A DNA stretch of 64,000 bases, from NCBI GenBank assembly GCA_943371535.1, contig CALRVE020000008.1, positions 53,605-117,604 on the forward strand, written 5' to 3'. The notes under the pieces are model-generated. The model worked only from the letters and a program-made list of their open reading frames with translations. It made no database searches and was not told the origin of the DNA. The stretch comes from UBA1930 sp943371535. GTDB taxonomy: Bacteria > Bacteroidota > Bacteroidia > Chitinophagales > Chitinophagaceae. This document shows positions 25,452 to 33,654 of this stretch, piece after piece; position 1 is the stretch's first letter, and each line of letters starts with the position of its first letter. Position numbers and translations under genes: made by a program.

Positions 25452-26540
25452 TTATAACTTTCTCAACAATTGATTACACAGCATATCTATTAAATTCATT
25501 TTAGCATTAAATGCACTTACATTGGTTAATATAACCACTGCTTTTTTATTGGCCTTATCAACCATCATAGAACTTACATAGCCACCCGTTGCACCATTAT
25601 GAAAGAGAATGGTATTACCATCATTACTCTTTATTAAATGCCAACCCAAGCCCATACTCATTCTTTCATTATTTTTAAATGTTGGAGTATGGCAATAGTT
25701 AAAAATGGTTGGCTGTTCATTTAATTGAGCTTTAGCGTACAACGCCATATCGCTGATGGTACTTAAAATTGCACCACCACCAGCCAAACAATCAAAATTC
25801 CAATTATCGGTTTCTTCACCATTTGCATCCAATCCTTTAACCAGTAAATTTTCTTGCTCTGTAGTTAAAATGGCACTACTATTGTTCATGCTTAAGGGAT
25901 TGAAAATATATTGCTTCAATGCATCATCATAACTAGTCTTTAAAGCTTTTGCACTTATAACTCCTAATAATCCTGCACCTAAATTAGAATATGCATAGGT
26001 TGTACCAGGTTTGGTTTGTGTTACTGCTTTTTTTAAGTACCTATATAACATAGTTGTATCGTAATCTACATAAGGGTTTGCAGCATTACCCATTTTAAAG
26101 TTTGTTGGCAATCTTGGTAATCCTGAAGTATGATTAGCCAATTGTTGCAAGGTAATATTTGCAACAGTTGAATCTTCTATTGTAAAGCCAAATACTTGTT
26201 GTAATGTAGTTGTATGTTGCAACAATTTCTGCTCAATACATTTGGCAAATAATGTTGCTGTAAAAGTTTTGGTGATAGAGCCAATTTCAAAAACTGCGGT
26301 TGAATTATTGATGGCTGTAACTGCTGTTTCATTATTTTTATATCCTATTAACCGAACAGTAGTATTATTTAATGCTGCTACGGCAAACTGTGTATTTGCA
26401 GGAAATTTTTGAAGTGTCGCTTGAATTAGTGAATCTTGAGTTTGAGTGTTAGATTTTTCTACCACTTGCTTTTGTGCTTGAACACTTAGTATTGACATAG
26501 TTAACAAACAAGTACTTAATATCTGTATAATAAATTTCAT
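25452..26540 (-). CDS. Serine hydrolase, class C beta-lactamase / penicillin-binding fold
   Basis: 362 residues with a signal peptide (1-22, LSVQAQ). The active-site triad of the class C fold is seen: SxxK in IGSITKTFTA (Ser near 92), YSN (YAYSNLGAGLLG, near 187) and a C-terminal HNGATGGYVSSM taking the place of KTG. Such HxG-type members are mostly esterases or D-amino-acid peptidases, so true beta-lactamase activity is uncertain. Periplasmic. The 256-base region between its start and murA holds the murA promoter. Confidence 0.88.
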   Translation of the reverse strand: MKFIIQILSTCLLTMSILSVQAQKQVVEKSNTQTQDSLIQATLQKFPANTQFAVAALNNTTVRLIGYKNNETAVTAINNSTAVFEIGSITKTFTATLFAKCIEQKLLQHTTTLQQVFGFTIEDSTVANITLQQLANHTSGLPRLPTNFKMGNAANPYVDYDTTMLYRYLKKAVTQTKPGTTYAYSNLGAGLLGVISAKALKTSYDDALKQYIFNPLSMNNSSAILTTEQENLLVKGLDANGEETDNWNFDCLAGGGAILSTISDMALYAKAQLNEQPTIFNYCHTPTFKNNERMSMGLGWHLIKSNDGNTILFHNGATGGYVSSMMVDKANKKAVVILTNVSAFNAKMNLIDMLCNQLLRKL

Positions 26541-26728
26541 TTTCTATTTAATTATAGTTTGTAGCTATTCTGTATTGATTATTACAGGTATTCTTTACAG
26601 CCTTTAAAAATTGTATGTATAACAAACATCAATTGTGACTGATGTATTGTTTTCTAATTAATTCTTTCCTTTTTATATGTTTCCTCCAATAACGTTTTCC
26701 TAGTTTTTGTTAGAAAGGCTTCAATTTG

Positions 26729-26762
26729 TTGTTACCATCATTCTTATTTTCAGTTACTTTCG
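26729..26762 (+). promoter_or_regulatory. Candidate promoter of murA
   Basis: TTG (26729-26731), 23-base spacer and TACTTTCG (26755-26762), matching TTG-N17-23-TAnnTTTG with one mismatch. The murA ATG follows 34 bases later. Confidence 0.45.
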
Positions 26763-26796
26763 TTGGTAATATTTCAATCAAATAATTCCAACAAAA

Positions 26797-28101
26797 ATGC
26801 ATTCATTTGAAGTTAGAGGTGGCAAAAAATTAAGTGGTTCTATTACACCACAAGGTGCAAAAAACGAAGCTTTACAAATTTTGAGTGCCGTTTTATTAAC
26901 TAGCGAAACCGTTACCATTAGCAATATTCCCAATATTTTAGATGTTAATTTACTGATAGAATTACTGCACGATATGGGTGTGCAGGTAAATAAAATAGAT
27001 AATCACACCTACAGTTTTAAAGCAAATAATGTAGATGAAAATCATTTAGCCAGTGATGCTTTTAGAAAAAAAAGTGGCCGATTAAGAGGTAGTGTAATGC
27101 TTGCAGGACCTATGTTGGCTCGTTTTAAAAAAGCTTATATACCCAAACCCGGTGGAGATAAAATTGGTAGAAGAAGATTAGATACACATATTATTGGTTT
27201 TGAAAAATTAGGAGCATCTTTTGAGTACGATGATGATCATGGTTGTTTCAAACTATCATCGCCACAGCTTACAGGTGCTTTTATGTTGTTAGATGAACCA
27301 AGTGTTACGGGAACTGCCAATATTTTAATGGCTGCTGTTTTAGCCAAAGGCACTACTTCTATTTACAACGCAGCTTGCGAACCTTACATACAACAGCTTT
27401 GCAAAATGCTCAATAGCATGGGTGCAAACATTACTGGTATTGGCAGTAATTTATTAGTAATTGAAGGTGTTACAAGCTTACATGGCACAACACATACCAT
27501 GTTGCCCGACATGATTGAAATAGGCAGTTTTATTGGGCTTGCAGCCATGACCCAAAGTGAAATCACCATAAAAAATGCTGGTGTGCAGCACTTGGGTGTT
27601 ATACCAGAAAAATTTCAACAACTGGGTATTCAATTAGCAATTAAAGGAGATGATATTTATATTCCTGCTCAAGAAATATATGAAGTGAGTACGTATTTAG
27701 ATGGTGGAATTTTAACCATTTACGATCATCCTTGGCCTGGTTTTACACCAGATTTAATTAGCATTATTTTAGTAGTTGCTACACAAGCTAAAGGCAGTGT
27801 GTTGGTGCATCAAAAAATGTTTGAGAGTCGATTGTTTTTTGTAGATAAACTCATTGATATGGGGGCTCAAATTATTTTATGCGATCCTCACCGTGCAACT
27901 GTAATTGGGTTAGGACGAAAAAATAATTTACGTGGCATCACAATGAGCAGTCCTGATATTAGAGCAGGACAATCTTTATTAATTGCAGCCTTAAGTGCCG
28001 ATGGAAAAAGTACCATTCAAAATATTGAACAAATAGATAGAGGTTATCAATTTATTGATGAAAGATTGAATGCTTTAGGTGCCGATATTAGAAGGGTGTA
28101 A
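26797..28101 (+). CDS. murA: UDP-N-acetylglucosamine 1-carboxyvinyltransferase (Asp in place of active-site Cys)
   Basis: 434 residues. First committed step of peptidoglycan synthesis: transfer of enolpyruvate from PEP to UDP-GlcNAc. Motifs are KKLSGSITPQGAKNEALQ (Lys 22 and Asn 23), KSGRLRGSVMLAGPMLARF, and the catalytic loop PKPGGDKIGRRRLD. In E. coli this loop reads PGGCAIG with Cys 115; here the position is Asp 121. The same Cys-to-Asp change in Mycobacterium and Chlamydia makes the enzyme resistant to fosfomycin while active, so natural fosfomycin insensitivity is expected here. The gene ends one base before obg, which is convergent. A promoter candidate lies upstream. Confidence 0.96.
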   Translation: MHSFEVRGGKKLSGSITPQGAKNEALQILSAVLLTSETVTISNIPNILDVNLLIELLHDMGVQVNKIDNHTYSFKANNVDENHLASDAFRKKSGRLRGSVMLAGPMLARFKKAYIPKPGGDKIGRRRLDTHIIGFEKLGASFEYDDDHGCFKLSSPQLTGAFMLLDEPSVTGTANILMAAVLAKGTTSIYNAACEPYIQQLCKMLNSMGANITGIGSNLLVIEGVTSLHGTTHTMLPDMIEIGSFIGLAAMTQSEITIKNAGVQHLGVIPEKFQQLGIQLAIKGDDIYIPAQEIYEVSTYLDGGILTIYDHPWPGFTPDLISIILVVATQAKGSVLVHQKMFESRLFFVDKLIDMGAQIILCDPHRATVIGLGRKNNLRGITMSSPDIRAGQSLLIAALSADGKSTIQNIEQIDRGYQFIDERLNALGADIRRV

Positions 28102-28102
28102 A

Positions 28103-29110
28103 TTAATTACCCACTGGCTTATTCAAAATTTTCCACAATGCATCTTTCAACTCTAATAATCCTGATTGAGTAATAGAAGAGAAAAATAAATGAGGAATGT
28201 CTTTTGGCAACTCTTTAGTAATAGCATCTTTCAACTCATCATCTAACATATCGCTTTTGCTAATGGCAATTAAAAAATCTTTTTGTAATAATTCGGGATT
28301 GTATTCATTCAACTCATTCAATAAAATATCGTATTCTTTTTTATGATCATTGCTATCGGCAGGAATTACGAACAATAAACAACTATTTCGTTCAATATGG
28401 CGTAAAAAACGATGACCAAGCCCTTTGCCTTCAGCAGCACCTTCAATAATACCAGGCAAATCGGCAATGCAAAAACTTTTGCCGTCTCTATATTCTACCA
28501 TACCCAGTTGTGGAATTAAAGTAGTGAAAGCATAGTTGGCGATTTTTGGTTTTGCTGCTGTAACTACACTCAATAAAGTAGATTTACCTGCATTAGGAAA
28601 ACCCACCAAACCTACATCGGCCAATACTTTCAGCTCTAATTGCATCCAACCTTCTCGTCCTATTTCACCAGGTTGTGCATGTTCTGGCACTTGATTGGTA
28701 GGTGTTGCAAAATGCTGATTGCCCCAACCACCACGGCCACCTTTCATTAAAATAATTTGCTGTCCATCTTCTAAAATTTCAGCTTCAATTTCTCCGGTTT
28801 CTTCATTTCTTGCAATAGTACCCAAAGGCACATCAATAATTATATCTTCTCCATCTTTACCAGTGCAATTGCTTTTACTGCCGTTTTCGCCATCATCGGC
28901 TAACACATTTTTATAGTAACGCAAGTGCAATAAAGTCCATAATTGTGTATTCCCCCGTAAAATAATATGACCACCTCTGCCACCATCGCCACCATCTGGA
29001 CCACCCATGGCAGTTAATTTATTACGCATAAAATGTCTTGCACCAGCACCACCATGTCCACTTCTACAAAAAATACGTATGTAGTCAATAAAATTATTTC
29101 TTTCGCTCAC
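28103..29110 (-). CDS. obg: GTPase ObgE/CgtA
   Basis: 335 residues. The glycine-rich Obg fold (1-160) includes FCRSGHGGAGARHFMRNK and GGPDGGDGGRGGHIILRGN. The GTPase domain follows: G1 GFPNAGKSTLL (about 165-175), G3 DLPGIIEGAAEGKGLG and a C-terminal SKSDML-type G4. The nucleotide-binding motifs are complete. Obg takes part in late 50S ribosome assembly and stress control. The optional C-terminal OCT domain is absent; the protein ends soon after the G domain, as in many Bacteroidota. The 57-base gap to the upstream T9SS cargo gene has no visible promoter. Confidence 0.96.
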   Translation of the reverse strand: MSERNNFIDYIRIFCRSGHGGAGARHFMRNKLTAMGGPDGGDGGRGGHIILRGNTQLWTLLHLRYYKNVLADDGENGSKSNCTGKDGEDIIIDVPLGTIARNEETGEIEAEILEDGQQIILMKGGRGGWGNQHFATPTNQVPEHAQPGEIGREGWMQLELKVLADVGLVGFPNAGKSTLLSVVTAAKPKIANYAFTTLIPQLGMVEYRDGKSFCIADLPGIIEGAAEGKGLGHRFLRHIERNSCLLFVIPADSNDHKKEYDILLNELNEYNPELLQKDFLIAISKSDMLDDELKDAITKELPKDIPHLFFSSITQSGLLELKDALWKILNKPVGN

Positions 29111-29167
29111 TTGTAAAATATTTGGGCGTAAAAATAACTTATTATATGTGCACCACAGTAATTAATA

Positions 29168-30328
29168 TCATTGTTTGATATACGATTGAATGAGTTTAAT
29201 ATCATCTTTCACTAAAATCAATTGATACATACCACTAGTTTGTAAAGCATTGTTCAATTGAATTTGATGATTAGCCGAACCACCTAAATGATGTATATTT
29301 TTTGAATACACAAGTAACCCTGTAGTATTTAAAATATTTAACTGATATGTTCCTTTAGGTAAGTTATTTAACAAAACCGCTAATTGATTGCCTACTGCAG
29401 GATTAGGATAAACACTTACTGCCATTTTATATGAAGCTATAGCAACTTTAACGATAGAACTATAATAACTGTAACCCGATTTTTCAATAACTTTTATTCT
29501 GTAATACATATTGCCAGCTGTAGGTTGTGCATCAAAACATTGGTATTGATTGGCTTTTACAGCAGGTACCGCTTGCATAAAACCAAAGTTTAAAGCATTG
29601 GTACTTTTTTCTACTTCGTATGTATCAATATTTATTTCGTTGCTTGCTTGCCATTGTACTTGCACTCCATTGTTTTTTGTAAATGCCTCTAATTGACGAA
29701 TAGTTACAGGCAAAACTCCGTTGCTTTTAAATAAAATCGAAAATCTATTTTCTGCTTTAGATGCTGCATTGGTGGTGGTGGTAAAATTTACAACAGTTGT
29801 ATCGGTAATGCTAATATTAGTAAGCGTATTAGTAAAGTTGTCTTTTAATTGAACTTGCAAGTTAGGTGCATTGAAATTTTTAGGCACAAACTTCCAAGTA
29901 TAGGTTTGAGTTTTTAAACGAGCTATAGCTAAAAAAATAGTATCGTTGGCTTCTGCCAGTTTTCTCGATTCAATGCTTAAATAATATCCATTTCTTTTAA
30001 TAGCCACATCTTCATCCCAATTGGCCATTTGTTGTGCATCATTTGCATCTACTTCGTTATTATTATTGTTATTAAATACAGATGTTACACCGTCGGCATT
30101 TCTTACCACACCGGTAGTATCAGTATAATACAATAAGGTTTTCAATATTTCAGTATGTGTTCCAATTCTATAAGTATATACATTATTTTGTGTACGATTA
30201 TTGTTTTCTTTTACAGCAACTGTAGCATTAGTAATTCTAATTTGAGATTGGATACAAGTATTTCCATACAATAATATCATCAGTAAAATGATTAGGCTTT
30301 TCATTGGATTGTTTTTTATAGGTTTCAA
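29168..30328 (-). CDS. Secreted protein with T9SS type A sorting domain
   Basis: 386 residues. Signal peptide (about 1-28). The N-terminal half is a beta-rich region of unknown type with an Asn-rich run. The middle holds the motif QWQASNEINIDTYEVEKSTN ... YYRIKVIEKSGYSYYSSIVKV, common in secreted Bacteroidota proteins before the sorting domain. The C-terminal ~80 residues (VYPNPAVGNQLAVLLNNLPKG ... TSGMYQLILVKDD) form a type A CTD for secretion and attachment by T9SS. No enzymatic motif is visible, so the role is unknown. Confidence 0.85.
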   Translation of the reverse strand: MKPIKNNPMKSLIILLMILLYGNTCIQSQIRITNATVAVKENNNRTQNNVYTYRIGTHTEILKTLLYYTDTTGVVRNADGVTSVFNNNNNNEVDANDAQQMANWDEDVAIKRNGYYLSIESRKLAEANDTIFLAIARLKTQTYTWKFVPKNFNAPNLQVQLKDNFTNTLTNISITDTTVVNFTTTTNAASKAENRFSILFKSNGVLPVTIRQLEAFTKNNGVQVQWQASNEINIDTYEVEKSTNALNFGFMQAVPAVKANQYQCFDAQPTAGNMYYRIKVIEKSGYSYYSSIVKVAIASYKMAVSVYPNPAVGNQLAVLLNNLPKGTYQLNILNTTGLLVYSKNIHHLGGSANHQIQLNNALQTSGMYQLILVKDDIKLIQSYIKQ

Positions 30329-30389
30329 ATAATTATCAATATCTAGCTTTTCGTGATAAAGTTTTTATAGATTAATTGATAAATAAACG

Positions 30390-30424
30390 AGTACTCATGG
30401 ATTTCAATATGAGTGCTTTTTTTT
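30390..30424 (+). terminator. Terminator-like hairpin with no gene in front
   Basis: A 9-bp stem (AGTACTCAT / ATGAGTGCT, one G-U pair) with a 10-base loop and a T8 tract, pointing rightward. There is no plus-strand gene before it. It could stop an antisense or small transcript, or attenuate a leader of the LRR kinase gene 160 bases downstream. Confidence 0.5.
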
Positions 30425-30587
30425 ACTAAAACGATGAATGTTATGAAATAGTATAACAAAATGTTCAATTAGCCTCTATAAAACCAATTGGGGCAGGTTT
30501 TAATCTTTTTAAACTACCAATAAAGTAGATGTATAAAAATGATGCATTAACCAATACTTTTTTATAAAGAAAGAAAAACACAAGTGT

Positions 30588-31949
30588 ATGATTTGTTTAT
30601 TGCTATTTCTTTGCAGTAAAACTATTGAGGTGATAACACAAACATTGGCACAAATAGAATCCGGAGCTTTAGAAGGTACAAAACAGTTGAAACTCTCTTG
30701 TAATCTCACTACATTTCCAACAGCTATTTTTAATTTAGCCAATACCTTAGAAATACTGGATTTATCGGGCAATCAGCTTTCTAGTTTACCAGATGATTTT
30801 ACTAAACTGCATAAATTAAAAATTTTATTTCTTTCCAATAATCAGTTTACTGTATTTCCTAAGGTTTTAGGAAAGTGTACAAGCATTACTATGATTGGTT
30901 TTAAATCTAACCAAATACATACAATTGCTGAAGATGCTTTACATACCGAAATTCGTTGGCTTATTTTAACCAATAATCAACTTACACAAATACCAACTTC
31001 AATTGGTAATTGTTGGAATATGCAAAAATTAGCATTGGCTGGTAATCAACTTACAATGTTACCTAGTTCATTAAGTAATTGCAAAAACTTAGGGTTGATA
31101 CGTATTTCGGCAAACCAATTAACAGAGTTTCCTGCTTGGTTATTAGATATGCCAAAACTAAGTTGGTTGGCATTTGCTGGCAATCCTTTTTGTTACAAAC
31201 CAATCATTGAAAGCCAATTAACTGAAGTTGACTGGAATGAACTAATGCTTGAACATGAACTTGGGCAAGGAGCTTCTGGAGTAATTTACAAAGCAATATG
31301 GAGAAAAAGCAATAACGAAATAATAGACCTTGCTGTAAAAGAATTTAAAGGAGCAATAACCAGCGATGGTTTACCAGAAGATGAAATGAATGCTTGCATA
31401 TTAGCTGGTACACACAACAGTTTAATTCCGTTATTGGGTAAAACAAAACATCATCCACAACAAAAAGAAGGATTGGTTTTGGGATTAATTCCTCCCAATT
31501 ATAAAAACTTGGGCTTGCCACCAAGCTTTGAAAGTTGCACCAGAGATGTGTTTGAACCCAATACATTTTTTACCGCCCAACAAATTGTAACCATTTTGCA
31601 AGCTGCTGCAAGTGTTGGTAAACACTTGCACGGTAAAGGAATTTTGCATGGCGATTTTTATGCTCACAATACTTTAATAAATGCAAATAACGAAATTTTA
31701 ATGGGCGATTTTGGTGCAGCGTCTTTATACAATACCAACAACAAACCAATTGCCGAAAGTTTAGAAAAAATTGAAGTACTTGCTTGGGCTTGTTTATTAG
31801 AAGATTTATTATTGAACATGCATAAAGAAGAAGCCAACCAACCATTGGTAAATGCATTAATCACAATTAAAGAAAAAGCCATGCAGCCTATCGTAAACAA
31901 TAGGCCTAGTTTTAAAGAAGTAGAAGAGTTGTTAAATAGTATACACTAA
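30588..31949 (+). CDS. Leucine-rich-repeat protein kinase
   Basis: 453 residues. Leucine-rich repeats occupy residues about 30-205 (LEILDLSGNQLSSLPDD and about five more; pattern LxxLxLxxNxL with proline-containing ends). A protein kinase domain follows (about 220-450). Kinase motifs: glycine loop GQGASG (226-231), AVKEF (Lys 251), HGDFYAHN (catalytic Asp 356, Asn 361; HGD in place of HRD) and DFG (374-376). The activation segment lacks a clear APE. LRR-kinase fusions of this type occur in scattered Proteobacteria and Bacteroidota; their role is unknown. The start is not certain: GTG at 30630 and ATG at 30588 are both possible. Its substrate cannot be inferred. Confidence 0.85.
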   Translation: MICLLLFLCSKTIEVITQTLAQIESGALEGTKQLKLSCNLTTFPTAIFNLANTLEILDLSGNQLSSLPDDFTKLHKLKILFLSNNQFTVFPKVLGKCTSITMIGFKSNQIHTIAEDALHTEIRWLILTNNQLTQIPTSIGNCWNMQKLALAGNQLTMLPSSLSNCKNLGLIRISANQLTEFPAWLLDMPKLSWLAFAGNPFCYKPIIESQLTEVDWNELMLEHELGQGASGVIYKAIWRKSNNEIIDLAVKEFKGAITSDGLPEDEMNACILAGTHNSLIPLLGKTKHHPQQKEGLVLGLIPPNYKNLGLPPSFESCTRDVFEPNTFFTAQQIVTILQAAASVGKHLHGKGILHGDFYAHNTLINANNEILMGDFGAASLYNTNNKPIAESLEKIEVLAWACLLEDLLLNMHKEEANQPLVNALITIKEKAMQPIVNNRPSFKEVEELLNSIH

Positions 31950-31977
31950 AATATTCAACTGATTTCTTGAGAAAGTA

Positions 31978-32007
31978 TTGTTTACCTAAATGCTTTTCGT
32001 ACTTTTA
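31978..32007 (+). promoter_or_regulatory. Candidate promoter of the toxin-antitoxin pair
   Basis: TTG (31978-31980), 19-base spacer, TACTTTTA (32000-32007). It favours the antitoxin start at 32023 over the earlier ATG at 31990. Confidence 0.45.
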
Positions 32008-32022
32008 TTTAAACTTTTTGGT

Positions 32023-32271
32023 ATGAGTATTCAACAGCTTCGTAAAAAATTAATTGCAGATATTGAGCAAGCAAATGAAGTAGAATTAAAGAACATATTG
32101 AAGTTTCATCAAATTGTTCAACAGCAAAAAAAAGATAATTTAACTTTTAAAAATCTTTCTTTAGAACAGAAAGAAAAAATTTCTGTTGGCTTGCAACAAC
32201 TAAAAGAAGGAAAAGGAATGCTTGCCGAGAAAGTAGTTTCAAGATTAAATAAGAAATATGGCATTGCGTAA
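32023..32271 (+). CDS. Antitoxin partner of a ParE/RelE-type toxin
   Basis: 82 residues from the ATG at 32023 (MSIQQLRKKLIADIEQANEVE). It is small, helical and charged, without a recognised DNA-binding motif. Its 3' end overlaps the toxin gene by 14 bases, the usual coupling of antitoxin and toxin. It has the length and charge pattern of many unnamed Bacteroidota antitoxins, which in this group often lack a clear HTH. Identification rests mainly on the neighbour. Confidence 0.6.
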   Translation: MSIQQLRKKLIADIEQANEVELKNILKFHQIVQQQKKDNLTFKNLSLEQKEKISVGLQQLKEGKGMLAEKVVSRLNKKYGIA

Positions 32272-32584
32272 AAAGGAAGTAATTCTTTCTCCAGTTGCGA
32301 AAGAAGATCTTGAAAAAATTTATGCATATTTATTTGACGAATGGGGCGAAATAGTGTTAAAAAAATTTGCTACAGAGTTCAACGATTTTTTAACCATTGT
32401 TGCATACCACCCACAAATTTTTGCTTACTTAAATAAAGGTTTAAACCTAAGAAAATATACATTGTACAAACACAATCTTGTAGTGTATAAAAATAGTAGA
32501 ACGCAAGTTGAAATTGTAGCTATTTTAAATGCTCATGAAAGCCCCGTTAAAATTAAAAAGAAACTAAGGCAACGATTGAAATAA
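32258..32584 (+). CDS. RelE/ParE-family toxin
   Basis: 108 residues. The ParE/RelE fold is seen: ILSPVAKEDLEKIYAYLFDEWGE (helix pair), then a beta-sheet region with GLNLRKYTLYKHNLVVYK and a C-terminal VEIVAILNAHESP strand ending in basic KKKLRQR. RelE members are mRNA nucleases and ParE members poison gyrase; catalytic residues do not let me choose between them by eye. It follows its antitoxin with a 14-base overlap. The pair sits between an LRR-kinase gene and an OXA gene, in a stretch of accessory genes. Confidence 0.78.
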   Translation: MALRKKEVILSPVAKEDLEKIYAYLFDEWGEIVLKKFATEFNDFLTIVAYHPQIFAYLNKGLNLRKYTLYKHNLVVYKNSRTQVEIVAILNAHESPVKIKKKLRQRLK

Positions 32585-32771
32585 TGTTTTTGTATTTCCG
32601 ATTAAACGTTGCTGCTTGGCAATTGAGTTTTCTAATGTAATTATCCTCTCAATTAAGTTATTCTCTTCAAAATCCTCTTTAATTTCTGTTGTTAAATTAT
32701 ACGTTGGCTTTAATCAAAAGTATAATTACAAAGACGATACATTTACATTTGCAATTCAAAAATTGTATCAC

Positions 32772-33599
32772 ATGCGTTTATCCATCGTTTTTATTTTCAG
32801 TATTGTAATTGCATTACAAGCTTGCTCACCCAATAACGTTACAGTAGATAATAGTTTAAAAAAATATTTCGATGAAAATAAAGTAGAAGGCACATTTGGA
32901 CTATTTGACAATAGCCAAGGCAACTTTACTATTTATAATTTAAGTCGTTATAAAGATTCTGCTTATGCACCTGCGTCAACCTTTAAAATCGTCAACTCTT
33001 TAATTGGTATTCATACTGGCAGAATTGTAAACGAAAAAATGGTGATTCCTTGGGATGGACAAGTAAGAATTTTTCCTGGCGGTGATACTGCCAAAGATTG
33101 GAACAAAGACTTAACCATGGAAGAAGCTTTTAAAGCATCGGCATTGCCTTATTATCAAGAAGTAGCAAGAAGAATTGGCAAAGATACCATGCAACAATGG
33201 TTAGATAGTTTAAGTTATGGCACTAAGAAAATCACTACTGCTATTGATAGTTTTTGGATTGATAATTCGTTAAAAATTAAGCCCGATGAGCAATTAGGTT
33301 TAGTAAAACGCTTGTACTTTAACCAATTGCCATTTAGTAAATCTACCCACGATATTGTAAAAAAAGTAATGGTTCAAGAAAGCAATGCCAATTATATTTT
33401 AGCTTATAAAACAGGATTAACATTTAAAGAAAATGGTCAGCAATTGGGTTGGATGGTTGGATGGATTGAAGAAAACAAACACCCACACTTTTTTGTGTTG
33501 AACATTGAAGGAGACCCTAAAGCAAAATTCACTACCATAAGAAAAACAATGTTAATGGGTATTTTAAACCAACTTGGATACTTAGAAGGAAAGCGATAA
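32772..33599 (+). CDS. Class D (OXA-type) beta-lactamase lipoprotein
   Basis: 275 residues from the ATG at 32772; a longer frame from 32616 is upstream noise. A signal peptide ends in lipobox ALQAC (Cys 18), so it is a lipoprotein. Class D motifs: STFK (active Ser 69, Lys 72), SAL at 123-125 (in place of SxV), YGT at 149-151 (in place of YGN) and KTG at 213-215 followed by GWMVGWIE. All positions are filled in order, so it should be a penicilloyl serine transferase. Whether it hydrolyses beta-lactams or is a regulator-like homologue is not visible. A perfect -7 box TACATTTG lies at 32744-32751, but no -33 box fits. A bidirectional terminator follows. Confidence 0.92.
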   Translation: MRLSIVFIFSIVIALQACSPNNVTVDNSLKKYFDENKVEGTFGLFDNSQGNFTIYNLSRYKDSAYAPASTFKIVNSLIGIHTGRIVNEKMVIPWDGQVRIFPGGDTAKDWNKDLTMEEAFKASALPYYQEVARRIGKDTMQQWLDSLSYGTKKITTAIDSFWIDNSLKIKPDEQLGLVKRLYFNQLPFSKSTHDIVKKVMVQESNANYILAYKTGLTFKENGQQLGWMVGWIEENKHPHFFVLNIEGDPKAKFTTIRKTMLMGILNQLGYLEGKR

Positions 33600-33601
33600 A
33601 A

Positions 33602-33631
33602 TAAAAGAGGAGCAAAATTGCTCCTCTTTTA
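33602..33631. terminator. Bidirectional terminator between the OXA and DUF4397 genes
   Basis: A 12-bp stem TAAAAGAGGAGC / GCTCCTCTTTTA with a 6-base loop AAAATT, ending in T-runs on both strands. It serves the convergent genes on either side. Confidence 0.85.
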
Positions 33632-33654
33632 TTTTTATGACCAATGGTTAAATA

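Noticed and set aside
32616..32771. 52-residue N-terminal extension of the OXA gene
   Set aside because: It would place a signal peptide in the middle of the protein; ATG 32772 gives a proper lipoprotein signal and lies after the -7 box.
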